64,000 nt of DNA from JANSWY01 sp965228955 (GCA_965228955.1 OZ245848.1:2356001-2420000), one strand, 5' to 3'; shown: positions 26,505 through 35,831, numbered from the stretch's first letter. Numbers and translations are program-made. The notes: generated from the sequence alone by a model not told the origin.

Positions 26505-29500
26505 CTACTTGATCAAGTGACCAGAAAAGAAAGAATAACCCCTTCCACCTTGGATGTAACCGGTAGACCCGGTGTATAAAACATAGACTAAAGCACCTGC
26601 ACCAAGTTTCAGCGTTTTTGAAGTGATCAAAGACTGATATTGATTAGAACCACCATGGTGCTGAGCATGTGCTACGGCGTAAGCTGATGTACCACCCGGT
26701 CCATCATCATCTACGTAAATAGAGATGGCTCTTGCATCATTTTCAAATCTTACAAATAGTTGTGCTTCCAAGTGATACAATCCTTCCTCTGGAGCTTCAA
26801 ACAGGTGATTGATATGATCAAAATCATCTCCATCATCAAGTACTTCATTATCATAATGAATTGTGCCAGAGGAGATAGTTTGCATTCCACCAGTTATATA
26901 TACCTCAAACCCGACCGGACCTTCAGAACCATCTAAATCATCAATTTGATTTTGTAAAGCCAAACTATCTGCTTTTAGCTTATTCCAAATTGCTATTGAG
27001 TCTGTCTCAAGTTTGTTAAAGGCATCATTGATTTCAGTGGAATTCAGGTTAATGTTCGATGTATTTAAATCAATTCTATTTTTAAGGAACGTACTGTCAG
27101 CATCTAACTGATTTTCAAAATATAAACTATCTACGCTTGATTTAGACTGCAGATCTACGATATCATCCGTATTAGCATCAACCAGGTCTTTCAAAAATGT
27201 GCTGTCGGCATCCAATTGATTCTCGAAGTAAAGGCTATCATTACCAGACTTAGATTGCAAGTCAATGATGTCATCTGTATTGGTATCAATCAGATCTTTT
27301 AGGAACGTACTATCAGCATCCAATTGATTTTCAAAGTAAGAGCTATAAGTATTCTGGTTATTGGTTAACTGCGTTATTGCGGTACTGTTATTATCAATTT
27401 TATCCTTTAAGAACAAGCTATCAATATCCAACTGATTCTCAAAATAGGAGCTGTCCGACGTTATTTCAGAATTTAAGCTTAAGATTTCTGATTTCCTTTG
27501 ATTATTTAGTGATCTAAATAGCAAACTGTCTATATCAAGTTGATTTTCAAAGTATAAACTATCTGAAGATGCATTGTTCTGGGTGTTAGCTATTTTATCT
27601 ATATTAGAATTTATCAATTGCCTTAACAACAAACTGTCTTCATAAATTAATCCTTCGAAATAGGTGCTGTCGGTTGTATATTTGCTAGTAATTTCACCGG
27701 CAGTTTGTCCAACAAGATTATGTAGGAATGTGCTGTCTACATCTAATTGGTTTTCAAAGTAAAGACTGTCATCACTTGACTTAGATTGCAGGTTTGTAAT
27801 GTTATCTGTATTTGTATCAAATAGACCTTTAAGGAACGTGCTATCTGAATCCAATTGATTTTCAAAGTAAAGACTGTCATCACTGGATTTGGATTGCAGG
27901 TCGGTAATGTCATCTGTATTTGTATCAATTAGACCCTTCAGGAACGTGCTATCTGCATCCAATTGATTTTCAAAGTACAGGCTATCGTCACTTGACTTAG
28001 ATTGCAGGTCAGTAATGTCATCTGTATTTGTATCAATTAGATCCTTGAGGAAAGTACTGTCTGCATCTAACTGATTCTCGAAGTACAGGCTATCATCATT
28101 TGATTTGGACCTAATATTGGAAATATCATCAGTATTGGTATCAATCAATCCTTTCAAGAATGTACTATCTGCATCCAATTGATTTTCGAAGTACAGACTA
28201 TCGTCACTTGATTTGGACTGGAGATCAGTTATATCGTCTGTGTTAGTATCAATCAACCCTTTTAGGAAAGTACTGTCTGCATCTAACTGATTCTCGAAGT
28301 ACAGGCTATCATCACTTGACTTAGATTGCAGGTCAGTAATGTCATCTGTATTTGTATCAATTAGATCCTTGAGGAAAGTGCTGTCTGCATCTAACTGATT
28401 CTCGAAGTACAGGCTATCATTACTTGACTTAGAATGCAGGTCAGTAATATCATCTGAATTTGTATCAATTAGACCCTTGAGGAAAGTACTGTCTGCATCT
28501 AACTGATTCTCGATGTACAGGCTATCATCACTTGACTTAGATTGCAGGTCAGTAATGTCATCTGAATTTGTATCAATTAGATCCTTGAGGAAAGTACTGT
28601 CTGCATCTAACTGATTCTCGAAGTACAGGCTATCATCACTTGACTTAGATTGCAGGTCAGTAATATCATATGAATTTGTATCAATTAGACCCTTGAGGAA
28701 AGTACTATCTGCATCCAATTGATTTTCAAAGTATAGACTGTCATCACTGGATTTGGATTGCAGGTCTGTAATATCATCTGAATTTGTATCAATTAGACCT
28801 TTAAGGAACGTGCTATCGGCATCCAATTGATTTTCAAAATAAAGACTATCATCACTTGATTTGGACCTAATATTGGAAATATCATCAGTATTGGTATCAA
28901 TCAATCCTTTCAAGAATGTACTATCTGCATCCAATTGATTTTCGAAGTACAGACTATCGTCACTTGATTTGGACTGGAGATCAGTTATATCGTCTGTGTT
29001 AGTATCAATCAACCCTTTTAGGAAAGTACTGTCTGCATCTAACTGATTCTCGAAGTACAGGCTATCATCACTTGACTTAGATTGCAGGTCAGTAATGTCA
29101 TCTGTATTTGTATCAATTAGATCCTTGAGGAAAGTGCTGTCTGCATCTAACTGATTCTCGAAGTACAGGCTATCATCACTTGACTTAGATTGCAGGTCAG
29201 TAATATCATCTGAATTTGTATCAATTAGACCCTTGAGGAAAGTACTGTCTGCATCTAACTGATTCTCGAAGTACAGGCTATCATCACTTGACTTAGATTG
29301 CAGGTCAGTAATGTCATCTGAATTTGTATCAATTAGACCCTTGAGGAAAGTACTATCTGCATCCAATTGATTTTCAAAGTATAGACTGTCATCACTGGAT
29401 TTGGATTGCAGGTCTGTAATATCATCTGAATTTGTATCAATTAGACCTTTAAGGAACGTGCTATCGGCATCTAACTGATTCTCGAAGTACAGGCTATCAT

Positions 29501-31451
29501 GACTTGACTTAAATTGCAGGTCTGTAATATCATCTACGTTTGTATCAATTAGACCTTTAAGGAAAGTGCTGTCAGCATCCAATTGATTTTCAAAGTAAAG
29601 GCTATCGTCGCTTGACTTGGACTGAAGATTGGAAATATCGTCTATGTTATTATCAATCAATCCTTTCAGGAATGTACTGTCTGTATCCAATTGATTTTCA
29701 AAGTATAGACTATCATCGCTTGATTTGGATTGGAGATCAGTAATGTCATCGGTATTAGTATCAATCAATTCCTTCAGGAATGTACTGTCAGCATCCAATT
29801 GATTTTCAAAGTAGAGACTATCATCGCTTGACTTGGATTGCAGGTTTGTAATATCAACTGTATTTGTATCAATTAGACCTTTCAAGAAAGTGCTGTCAGC
29901 ATCCAATTGATTTTCAAAGTATAAACTATCGTTGCTGGTTTTGGAAATGAGAGTGGAAATTTGATCTGAGTTTGAATCTATGAGTTCATTAAAATATAAG
30001 CTGTCTTGTTGAACCTTGGTTCCCAGATTTTCTATTTTCTGAGAATTGTTATCAATCAGGCTTTTTAGAAAACTGCTATCTGAATCAAGTTGACGTTCCA
30101 CATAGTCCCTAATAGCACTACTTGTTGCAAGGCCTTCCTGCTGCAGAAGTTCTCCCAAATCACTTTGGATTTGGGATACTTCCGCACCTCTTTGGAATTT
30201 AAATGTACCACTAACCTTGATTTTACTTTTTACAAGAACTTCATTGAACGTACCATTTGATGCCTCATTCTCACCTATTACAGTTCCATCAATTGCGCCT
30301 CCATCTATATCTATATTTTTGATAGGGTAGGACTCTATTATATTTTCCCTACTTATTTTTCCGAGCTGATTTCCATCTTTGTCAAATACCATCAAAAGAT
30401 CTTCATCCCTCACGCTTTCTATTTCTGGTAGACTTTCTAAATCGATATCTAAAACTCCATTATTATCGGAAAGCCCTGTCCCAGCAATTGCGCCTAAATC
30501 TGCAGAAATCGTGTCACTATTTAGCTGAATTCCATTTCCAACATTTATTTGCAAACTCCCATTATCCGACTGACTTAAACCCCTTCCGGCAACATCTGAA
30601 GCAATTTTGTCTCTGGTCACAGATTGATTTACTAATTGTTCAGTTCCAACTACCTCACTTCTTAATGTGAATAGTATTGATTCTCCGTTATTTGAAATAC
30701 TTATGTCACTGAAGCTGGAATTAGGAAGTCCAACAGATTCATTTTCATTTGATCCTATTAATAAGTGATTTGATGAAAGTTCTGAGCTTATATAGTCTGA
30801 TTGACTACTCCATACTACGCCACCACTTCCATTAATTGTTAATATCTTGTTTGCCAGTCCCTCACCACTGATTTTGCCTGCTGTGATGGTCGCATTAGCA
30901 ATGTCCTCAGATTTGATAGTCAGGTCTAATATATTGGATGATGAAACGGTAATAGGAATTTCTTCAATAGCAACGATTCTACCATTAACATCCGGCGTGA
31001 TTTTCAAAACTACAGACGAACCACCTAACTGACCAAGGTTGCTTGGTAATACATTTTCTAATTCAAAACCACTAACTGCTCCCTCTCTTATTGTCAGGTT
31101 AGGGTAAGTTCCTTCAATGTCGCCCTCAGCTTCAGCTTGTGATATTAGGCCTAACCCGGCGAACCACCGGTTATCTTTCCAATGAAAAAATCTTTTGAAG
31201 TCCTTGTCAAAAACTATTAAACCTTCGACAGATTCCTGATCTGCTGTAAGGAGAGTGGAGCGCATGTTATTTCTTTGCTCAGCAGTCAGTCTCGGAACCA
31301 AAAAGCCTTGATTATTTTCAGGGGATACCAAGTCCATCACCGCGTGTGGATCGGGCGTACTGGTATTCACACCAACTGAATTTTGACCAAAAGAATATTG
31401 GACTACCCCAGTTAATAGAAATAGCATTACATATGTGGTAATGGAACGCAT
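26505..31451 (-). CDS. Giant secreted stalk protein: 36-aa repeats with C-terminal C1q domain
   Basis: A 1648-aa secreted protein. Signal peptide 1-23 (SFGQ). The N-terminal ~500 residues begin with NSVGVNTSTPDPHAVMDL and GFLVPRLTAEQRN, a layout common in Bacteroidota fibre-like surface proteins, followed by beta-rich, Gly/Asn-rich segments. Residues ~509-1228 are 20 uninterrupted 36-residue repeats (SLYFENQLDADSTFLK, then GLIDTNTDDITDLQSKSSDD); six more degenerate copies follow to ~1465. The C-terminus (~1505-1648) is a C1q-type jelly roll (VGFEVYITGG ... LFEAPEEGLYHLEAQLFV ... YSFFSGHLIK). C1q domains trimerise, so the repeats may form a long trimeric coiled stalk with a terminal head. There is no T9SS tail and no lipobox. 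It is very acidic and rich in Asp, Ser and Thr. A role in adhesion or cell-cell contact is inferred only. Confidence 0.88.
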   Translation of the reverse strand: MRSITTYVMLFLLTGVVQYSFGQNSVGVNTSTPDPHAVMDLVSPENNQGFLVPRLTAEQRNNMRSTLLTADQESVEGLIVFDKDFKRFFHWKDNRWFAGLGLISQAEAEGDIEGTYPNLTIREGAVSGFELENVLPSNLGQLGGSSVVLKITPDVNGRIVAIEEIPITVSSSNILDLTIKSEDIANATITAGKISGEGLANKILTINGSGGVVWSSQSDYISSELSSNHLLIGSNENESVGLPNSSFSDISISNNGESILFTLRSEVVGTEQLVNQSVTRDKIASDVAGRGLSQSDNGSLQINVGNGIQLNSDTISADLGAIAGTGLSDNNGVLDIDLESLPEIESVRDEDLLMVFDKDGNQLGKISRENIIESYPIKNIDIDGGAIDGTVIGENEASNGTFNEVLVKSKIKVSGTFKFQRGAEVSQIQSDLGELLQQEGLATSSAIRDYVERQLDSDSSFLKSLIDNNSQKIENLGTKVQQDSLYFNELIDSNSDQISTLISKTSNDSLYFENQLDADSTFLKGLIDTNTVDITNLQSKSSDDSLYFENQLDADSTFLKELIDTNTDDITDLQSKSSDDSLYFENQLDTDSTFLKGLIDNNIDDISNLQSKSSDDSLYFENQLDADSTFLKGLIDTNVDDITDLQFKSSHDSLYFENQLDADSTFLKGLIDTNSDDITDLQSKSSDDSLYFENQLDADSTFLKGLIDTNSDDITDLQSKSSDDSLYFENQLDADSTFLKGLIDTNSDDITDLQSKSSDDSLYFENQLDADSTFLKDLIDTNTDDITDLQSKSSDDSLYFENQLDADSTFLKGLIDTNTDDITDLQSKSSDDSLYFENQLDADSTFLKGLIDTNTDDISNIRSKSSDDSLYFENQLDADSTFLKGLIDTNSDDITDLQSKSSDDSLYFENQLDADSTFLKGLIDTNSYDITDLQSKSSDDSLYFENQLDADSTFLKDLIDTNSDDITDLQSKSSDDSLYIENQLDADSTFLKGLIDTNSDDITDLHSKSSNDSLYFENQLDADSTFLKDLIDTNTDDITDLQSKSSDDSLYFENQLDADSTFLKGLIDTNTDDITDLQSKSSDDSLYFENQLDADSTFLKGLIDTNTDDISNIRSKSNDDSLYFENQLDADSTFLKDLIDTNTDDITDLQSKSSDDSLYFENQLDADSTFLKGLIDTNTDDITDLQSKSSDDSLYFENQLDSDSTFLKGLFDTNTDNITNLQSKSSDDSLYFENQLDVDSTFLHNLVGQTAGEITSKYTTDSTYFEGLIYEDSLLLRQLINSNIDKIANTQNNASSDSLYFENQLDIDSLLFRSLNNQRKSEILSLNSEITSDSSYFENQLDIDSLFLKDKIDNNSTAITQLTNNQNTYSSYFENQLDADSTFLKDLIDTNTDDIIDLQSKSGNDSLYFENQLDADSTFLKDLVDANTDDIVDLQSKSSVDSLYFENQLDADSTFLKNRIDLNTSNINLNSTEINDAFNKLETDSIAIWNKLKADSLALQNQIDDLDGSEGPVGFEVYITGGMQTISSGTIHYDNEVLDDGDDFDHINHLFEAPEEGLYHLEAQLFVRFENDARAISIYVDDDGPGGTSAYAVAHAQHHGGSNQYQSLITSKTLKLGAGALVYVLYTGSTGYIQGGRGYSFFSGHLIK
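27768..29927 (-). repeat. Tandem array of twenty 108-bp units inside the stalk gene
   Basis: Twenty consecutive in-frame 108-bp units, taking each as starting at the Ser codon before LYFENQ: unit 1 begins at 29927 and unit 20 ends at 27768. The spacing is exact, with no indel. Variation is mostly at a few codons (Gly/Asp after LK; Thr/Ser in DTN[T/S]DD; DITDLQ versus DISNIR). Neighbouring blocks share long identical DNA, which points to recent unequal exchange. Six degenerate copies continue at about 27060-27767. Confidence 0.95.
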
Positions 31452-31777
31452 TCCTCTTATCCGCTAGTTTTTATTGTCAATAGTTTACCTTCCAGATGAT
31501 GTTTAAAACAACCTGGCTGTTCTCACAAAATATTCCTAGAATTTGCGCTACATAGCAAATGCGCAATAGAGTTTCGGTGGCTTAAAAAAGCATGGTCAAA
31601 AAAGAGATTGTCGATCAATCGGTACAATATCTAGTCAATCGATTGAAAAAAAGCAAATGTAAAGGAGTGTACGGGATCAAAAAGTTGATGAAAATGAAAA
31701 GTTTAATAGATGGTTAATATTAGGTCATCATAAAGTGCAATTAATGAATGACTTATGATGACCTAATTAATGCAGGC
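31452..31777. other. Intergenic region upstream of the stalk gene
   Basis: 326 bases with no credible gene. It holds the hairpin described at 31719-31767, the perfect palindrome TCAATCGATTGA (31635-31646), and the 7-bp direct repeat TCAATCG at 31615-31621 and 31635-31641 (20 bp apart). A small inverted repeat TTGCGC/GCGCAA lies near 31542-31565. The promoter of the stalk gene should be here, but no perfect TAnnTTTG box was seen on the minus strand. Confidence 0.4.
31719..31767 (-). terminator. Large inverted repeat, candidate terminator of the lipoprotein operon
   Basis: A perfect 15-bp inverted repeat, ATTAGGTCATCATAA (31719-31733) and TTATGATGACCTAAT (31753-31767), with a 19-nt spacer. It begins 10 bp past the stop of the lipoprotein gene on the minus strand, where a terminator is expected. 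The sequence after it is AT-rich but has no long T-run, so it may be a Rho-independent terminator of weak form, an mRNA-end stabiliser or a protein-binding palindrome. Confidence 0.5.
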
Positions 31778-33310
31778 TTACTTCAGAGATAATTGCGGTT
31801 GTGGCTCATTTCTACCTAAAAAGTTCATTACGTCTTGCTGCGATTTGATTACAATATCGGATGATTTTAGAGGTAAAGTAATGGTGGTGTTTCCCGATGA
31901 TTTTATCGATTGATAATTCAACGATTGGAAAAAATCATCATCCAATAATCCTATTTTATTATTGTCTAATACTGTGAAGACCAGCATATCCTGATCAGGA
32001 TAAATTACAAACTTGTCTTTTTGACTATTGTGATATCGAATAACTGTGTTATCACCTTTAGGAACAGTGTACAAATCCATACTACTGTTCCAGTCAAAAT
32101 TCTGGCCATCTAGTTCAAGATCAATACTTACCATAATCTGTTCATTTTTCTTGATTCTGTCGTAGTTATAGATACCCATTGCTGCTACTTCGAAAGTTCT
32201 AACAAACAGGTTTTGTGTTTCATGAACCTGCTTCAACCTCATTGCCTCTTCTTCCAATCTTTGAATCTCCTCACTCCAGTGAGTTGGTGCACTTTGATAT
32301 AACTCCTTCAGAGGCATCTTAATTGATGCAAGGGTTGAGAAAATAGTTTTCTGTTGCCACTTGCCATCTATTCTCTGATATTCAGTTATTGAAATACTGT
32401 ATTTACCTGATTTAAGTTTTACTACATTAGCATTATAAGCACTCCAAGGTGCATATTCATATCTTTTTTTAGATATCCAGTTGGGAATTGGTTTCTCTGC
32501 TTGCCATAGGACCATACTTGAGTGATAGATTTTGCCTTTGTAACGAACTTGTTTGTTATCAAAACCAAATATCCATTTAGCCCCATATTTCATCAGTTTA
32601 GCGGTAACCAATTTGTCCATAACAGCAAAAGACGGATCATTTCTATAGTTGTGATAATTGAATGTTTTATCTTTTGGGAGAGGTTTGTCGGCTAGATCGA
32701 TTAAGGGTAAATAGTTTAATGCAAAAATATTTTCCATATCCAGACCTTCTAGCTGGTTTGATAAACTGTCAATTCCATTTTTTGCATTTATCTTCCTTTG
32801 ATTTTCTTCCGGCTGTACTGCTCCAAGGAGATCCCAGTCTTTCTGTTGTTCATTTAAGAAATAGAAGTCATATTCTGAGGACCCTTCATTGGAGGCCAGA
32901 GCTGTTTTAATCGTCTTATCTTTTCCCAGTTGAAGTTCCTTGCCATTTTGATATGCTCTGAGTTCAAACATATCAGCAGATACCATGACTTCCCTGTTTT
33001 CTTTATTGGTAGTCATTTGAATCCCGGATGTTAGTACCTGATCAACGGATGAAATTTCTTGAAACCTGAAGTCAACATTTCCTGAGATGGTGTTTCCATT
33101 TTCATCAACAAATGCATTTTTAGGAATACTTAACTGGGTACCGTTCGGAAATGTCGCTGTATGACCGGCTGATGCATCAAAGCTTGCATTGTACCAATCG
33201 TTGGTTACACCCTGAAAAGGTGGTTTCACTAATGGTATTTCAGGTTGGCAGCTAAATATGATTGTGGACACAAGTAGCGGTAGGAGTGCTGTTAATTTTA
33301 ATCGAGGCAT
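31778..33310 (-). CDS. Large lipoprotein of unknown function
   Basis: A 510-aa lipoprotein (signal ending IIFSC, Cys21). Residues ~45-110 (ATFPNGTQLSIPKNAFVDEN, then GNVDFRFQEISSVDQVLTSG) form a conserved beta-sandwich-like module that I have seen at the N-terminus of other Bacteroidota envelope proteins; a ZU5-like fold is possible but unproven. The middle is charged and has a helical stretch (~340-365, RLEEEAMRLKQVHE), and the C-terminus is beta-rich. I do not recognise an enzyme motif. Its first 13 bases overlap the end of the lysozyme-like gene, so the two are coupled and probably act together at the cell wall or outer membrane. Confidence 0.8.
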   Translation of the reverse strand: MPRLKLTALLPLLVSTIIFSCQPEIPLVKPPFQGVTNDWYNASFDASAGHTATFPNGTQLSIPKNAFVDENGNTISGNVDFRFQEISSVDQVLTSGIQMTTNKENREVMVSADMFELRAYQNGKELQLGKDKTIKTALASNEGSSEYDFYFLNEQQKDWDLLGAVQPEENQRKINAKNGIDSLSNQLEGLDMENIFALNYLPLIDLADKPLPKDKTFNYHNYRNDPSFAVMDKLVTAKLMKYGAKWIFGFDNKQVRYKGKIYHSSMVLWQAEKPIPNWISKKRYEYAPWSAYNANVVKLKSGKYSISITEYQRIDGKWQQKTIFSTLASIKMPLKELYQSAPTHWSEEIQRLEEEAMRLKQVHETQNLFVRTFEVAAMGIYNYDRIKKNEQIMVSIDLELDGQNFDWNSSMDLYTVPKGDNTVIRYHNSQKDKFVIYPDQDMLVFTVLDNNKIGLLDDDFFQSLNYQSIKSSGNTTITLPLKSSDIVIKSQQDVMNFLGRNEPQPQLSLK

Positions 33311-33978
33311 GATTTTGAAATTAAGTGTTGGAATATAGTAGCGCTTAACTCCCCATAAGAATATTGCTTTCCCTGAAAGTCTGATCCATATGGGAAGTTT
33401 TGCTTTTCTTGATAATTAATAATGTCTTCTGCTGTAGTGTTTATCCCCATATTATAGGCTGTAGCAATAAATGCTATTTGGTCTGGCTCACATAAATGTT
33501 GGAGATGATTTTGATAGCGTTTGCTCGCATAAAGATGAAAAGCCTTGAGATATTTGATTTGGTAATTCCAATCATTAATTCTGTGCAATCTTTCCGATCT
33601 GATCTCTTCTTCGGTATCAGAATTGTATTGAGCAATAGCTTTAAATTCTGATATTTCAGCATCACATTTAATAAGAATTTCCAGCTGTTCAATGAAAGAT
33701 GGCTTCATCTGAAATTGACCAATACTAAAGTTGGCTTTCTCTTTGCCATATTGGACATAGAGAATTTCTAAAGCTGAAGTTTCCAAAAAATCAGAGAGAT
33801 GACTGTATCGGAGCAACTCAGGTGCACCAATAGAAAGGGCATTTATTGTGGACTTGTCCCAATGCTCAATAGGATAGGAGTCTATAACATCATATACCTG
33901 TTCAAGATCATTATCAACAGGTATAGTAGTCATAACAAGCCATATCCCAAGGACATAACTTTTTTTGCAGCATAACAC
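33298..33978 (-). CDS. Probable lysozyme/transglycosylase-like protein
   Basis: A 226-aa protein with a short hydrophobic N-terminus (YVLGIWLVMTTIP) that could be a signal or anchor. The segment ALEILYVQYGKEKANFSIGQ, followed by FQMKP (~75-100), resembles the lytic-transglycosylase signature, in which a catalytic Glu stands about 17 residues before a GxxQ motif. The later IAFIATAYNMG (~170) matches the AAYNxG motif of that fold. Similarity is partial, so peptidoglycan cleavage is a tentative assignment. It overlaps the lipoprotein gene downstream by 13 bp. The start is uncertain: an internal Met at residue 16 would shorten the hydrophobic part. Confidence 0.6.
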   Translation of the reverse strand: MLCCKKSYVLGIWLVMTTIPVDNDLEQVYDVIDSYPIEHWDKSTINALSIGAPELLRYSHLSDFLETSALEILYVQYGKEKANFSIGQFQMKPSFIEQLEILIKCDAEISEFKAIAQYNSDTEEEIRSERLHRINDWNYQIKYLKAFHLYASKRYQNHLQHLCEPDQIAFIATAYNMGINTTAEDIINYQEKQNFPYGSDFQGKQYSYGELSATIFQHLISKSCLD

Positions 33979-34038
33979 ATTTCAATAACGGGACAATAAA
34001 TTGATTATTATGCAATTAGAATAAGATCAGCTGTACAG

Positions 34039-34794
34039 TTATCCGTCAATTAACCACTTTTTGAGTACGGGGGTTTTGTTTCTACTCACAACAACCAGCT
34101 CTTTGGGGGATGGATTTATTTGTACCAGCACTTGTGAATTATGATAAGAATCCAGGGATGCAATACTATTTCTTTGGCATATGTAACTTCTATTCACACG
34201 GAGAAACATTTTTGGATCCAAAAGCTCTTCCAATTTGCTGAGTGTGAAATCAATCATGTATTTATTGTTGTCTATTGTGATTAAATAAGTCCATTTGTCA
34301 GATGCGAAGAAATAGGCAATCTGTTCAACCTCAATTGGAATAAGTTTTGTGCCGGATTTTACAAGAAATGAAGATTGATATGACTTTCGATTGACATCAA
34401 GTGTTTTTAAGACTTCTGCGATATTTGTATTGTTAAAAGCACCCCTCATGGACTCATATTGATCAACTGCTGACTTTACCGCCAATTCCGCAATTGGTTT
34501 TAGCAGATAGGCTATACTATTCACTTCAAATGCCTGTATAGCATATTGATTGTAGGCGGTTGTAAATATGATTGGAGAACTTACTGTTACCCGTTTAAAG
34601 ATTTCAAATGAGATACCATCTGATAGTTCAATATCCAGAAAAATTAAATCAGGCTGTTCATTTCGGAGGTATTCAACCGATTCTTCAATAGTTTCTAGAT
34701 TTCCAGTAATTGAAGCGTCTGGAAGCAATTTATTTAAAACTTTAATTAGTTTTTGAGCAGCGAGCTTTTCATCTTCAATTACCAGGATGTTCAT
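34039..34794 (-). CDS. LytTR-family response regulator
   Basis: A 251-aa response regulator: receiver (VIEDEKLAAQKL; phospho-acceptor Asp in LIFLDIELSDG, ~55; LLKPI) and LytTR domain (~140-245: SSFLVKSGTKLIPIEVEQI, FLRVNRSYICQR). Loop residues differ from the other two LytTR regulators in this window (IELSDG in place of IQMP/INMP). It overlaps its kinase gene by 4 bp. The targets are not visible; the lipoprotein operon 60 bp downstream and the stalk gene further on are candidates by position. Confidence 0.92.
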   Translation of the reverse strand: MNILVIEDEKLAAQKLIKVLNKLLPDASITGNLETIEESVEYLRNEQPDLIFLDIELSDGISFEIFKRVTVSSPIIFTTAYNQYAIQAFEVNSIAYLLKPIAELAVKSAVDQYESMRGAFNNTNIAEVLKTLDVNRKSYQSSFLVKSGTKLIPIEVEQIAYFFASDKWTYLITIDNNKYMIDFTLSKLEELLDPKMFLRVNRSYICQRNSIASLDSYHNSQVLVQINPSPKELVVVSRNKTPVLKKWLIDG

Positions 34795-35831
34795 ATTTCT
34801 TCAACGTTCAGCAGTGGTAATTTAACAGTAAAAGAGGAATCATCTTCTTCAATGATTGGTTCAATATGACTAAGATATTGATACCTCAGTCTCAGGTTCT
34901 CCAATCCCAACCCAGTTTTCACAACAGAGGTAAGTTTTGGCCTTTTGTTATTAGAAATTATCAAAAAGTCATTCTCGAAATACATGTCTACTTTAATAGG
35001 TGACCGTGTGGAAATTTCATTGTGTTTAATGACATTTTCTATTACTAATTGCAAACTGGCGGGAGGTATTTTCCTTGTAGCATGTATATTCAAATCTGGA
35101 AAAACTAGATTTAATTGTTCATTAAATCTCAATTTGATAAGATGATAGTAGTCATTGAGAAAGGTGAATTCCTTTTCTAAGTCAACTACCTGTTGGTTTT
35201 GTAAATCAATGACATATCTAAATATTTCAGCCAGTTTGTGTAAATAGGTTCTGGCTTGATTTGGATCTACATCAATTAGTTCATCGAGATTGTTGAAGTT
35301 GTTGAAAATAAAGTGAGGGCTAAGTTGAGATTGGAGCGAGTTTAAATTTGCACGAATACTTTCTTTCTCAAGTTTTTCAGTTCTCAGAATTTCCTCTTTC
35401 CAATAATCTATCAATAGCCCAGCATTAACAAAACCCATGAAGATAGTTGAAATCAAAAGACCTAACCCAAAGTATAATATTGCTGAAGGTATCCAGATAG
35501 GAGAGTCCCATACAAAGTGATAGAGTGTGTAGTATCCAGCAGTCGTTATTACAGGAGTTGATGTTATTGTTGCCACGAATTCAACGAGTAGTCGTTTTCT
35601 GAAATTTTTGTTCCATTGAATTCTCTCCTCTAAGAATAAACTAAGTGCTTGGTGCCCTTCCATCATCAAAACAAGTGACATGAAGACAAAAGCACTGTAT
35701 TGGACATAACCATAAAGTGTAATGTCACTGATAGAGCGGTTTTGAATTAGCATCAAAAAGAAATAGGCAGGCAGTGCCAATCCAATGCAAATTGACAGCC
35801 TGACTATTAAAGTATTTTTGAATCTATTCAT
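34791..35831 (-). CDS. LytS-type sensor histidine kinase
   Basis: A 346-aa His_kinase-class membrane kinase with four hydrophobic segments (~8-150). The phospho-acceptor motif reads SQLSPHFIFNNFNNLDELI, with PHFIFN in place of the usual PHFLFN. The ATP-binding part has PPASLQLVIENVIKHNE and GLGLENLRLRYQYLS; the region is compact and less conserved than in the two other kinases here. It is paired with the LytTR regulator by a 4-bp overlap. Confidence 0.9.
   Translation of the reverse strand: MNRFKNTLIVRLSICIGLALPAYFFLMLIQNRSISDITLYGYVQYSAFVFMSLVLMMEGHQALSLFLEERIQWNKNFRKRLLVEFVATITSTPVITTAGYYTLYHFVWDSPIWIPSAILYFGLGLLISTIFMGFVNAGLLIDYWKEEILRTEKLEKESIRANLNSLQSQLSPHFIFNNFNNLDELIDVDPNQARTYLHKLAEIFRYVIDLQNQQVVDLEKEFTFLNDYYHLIKLRFNEQLNLVFPDLNIHATRKIPPASLQLVIENVIKHNEISTRSPIKVDMYFENDFLIISNNKRPKLTSVVKTGLGLENLRLRYQYLSHIEPIIEEDDSSFTVKLPLLNVEEI

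Noticed and set aside
27768..29927. Regular 108-bp repeats as a possible CRISPR-like or satellite array
   Set aside because: The units are in frame, code for one continuous 36-residue motif and have no unique spacers; they are protein repeats.
30488..31032. Short plus-strand frames opposite the N-terminal part of the stalk gene
   Set aside because: They are antisense shadows of a strongly supported gene with no features of their own.
26505..31451. Phage tail fibre or prophage remnant
   Set aside because: It has a signal peptide and a C1q end, and no phage structural, lysis or integrase genes are nearby.
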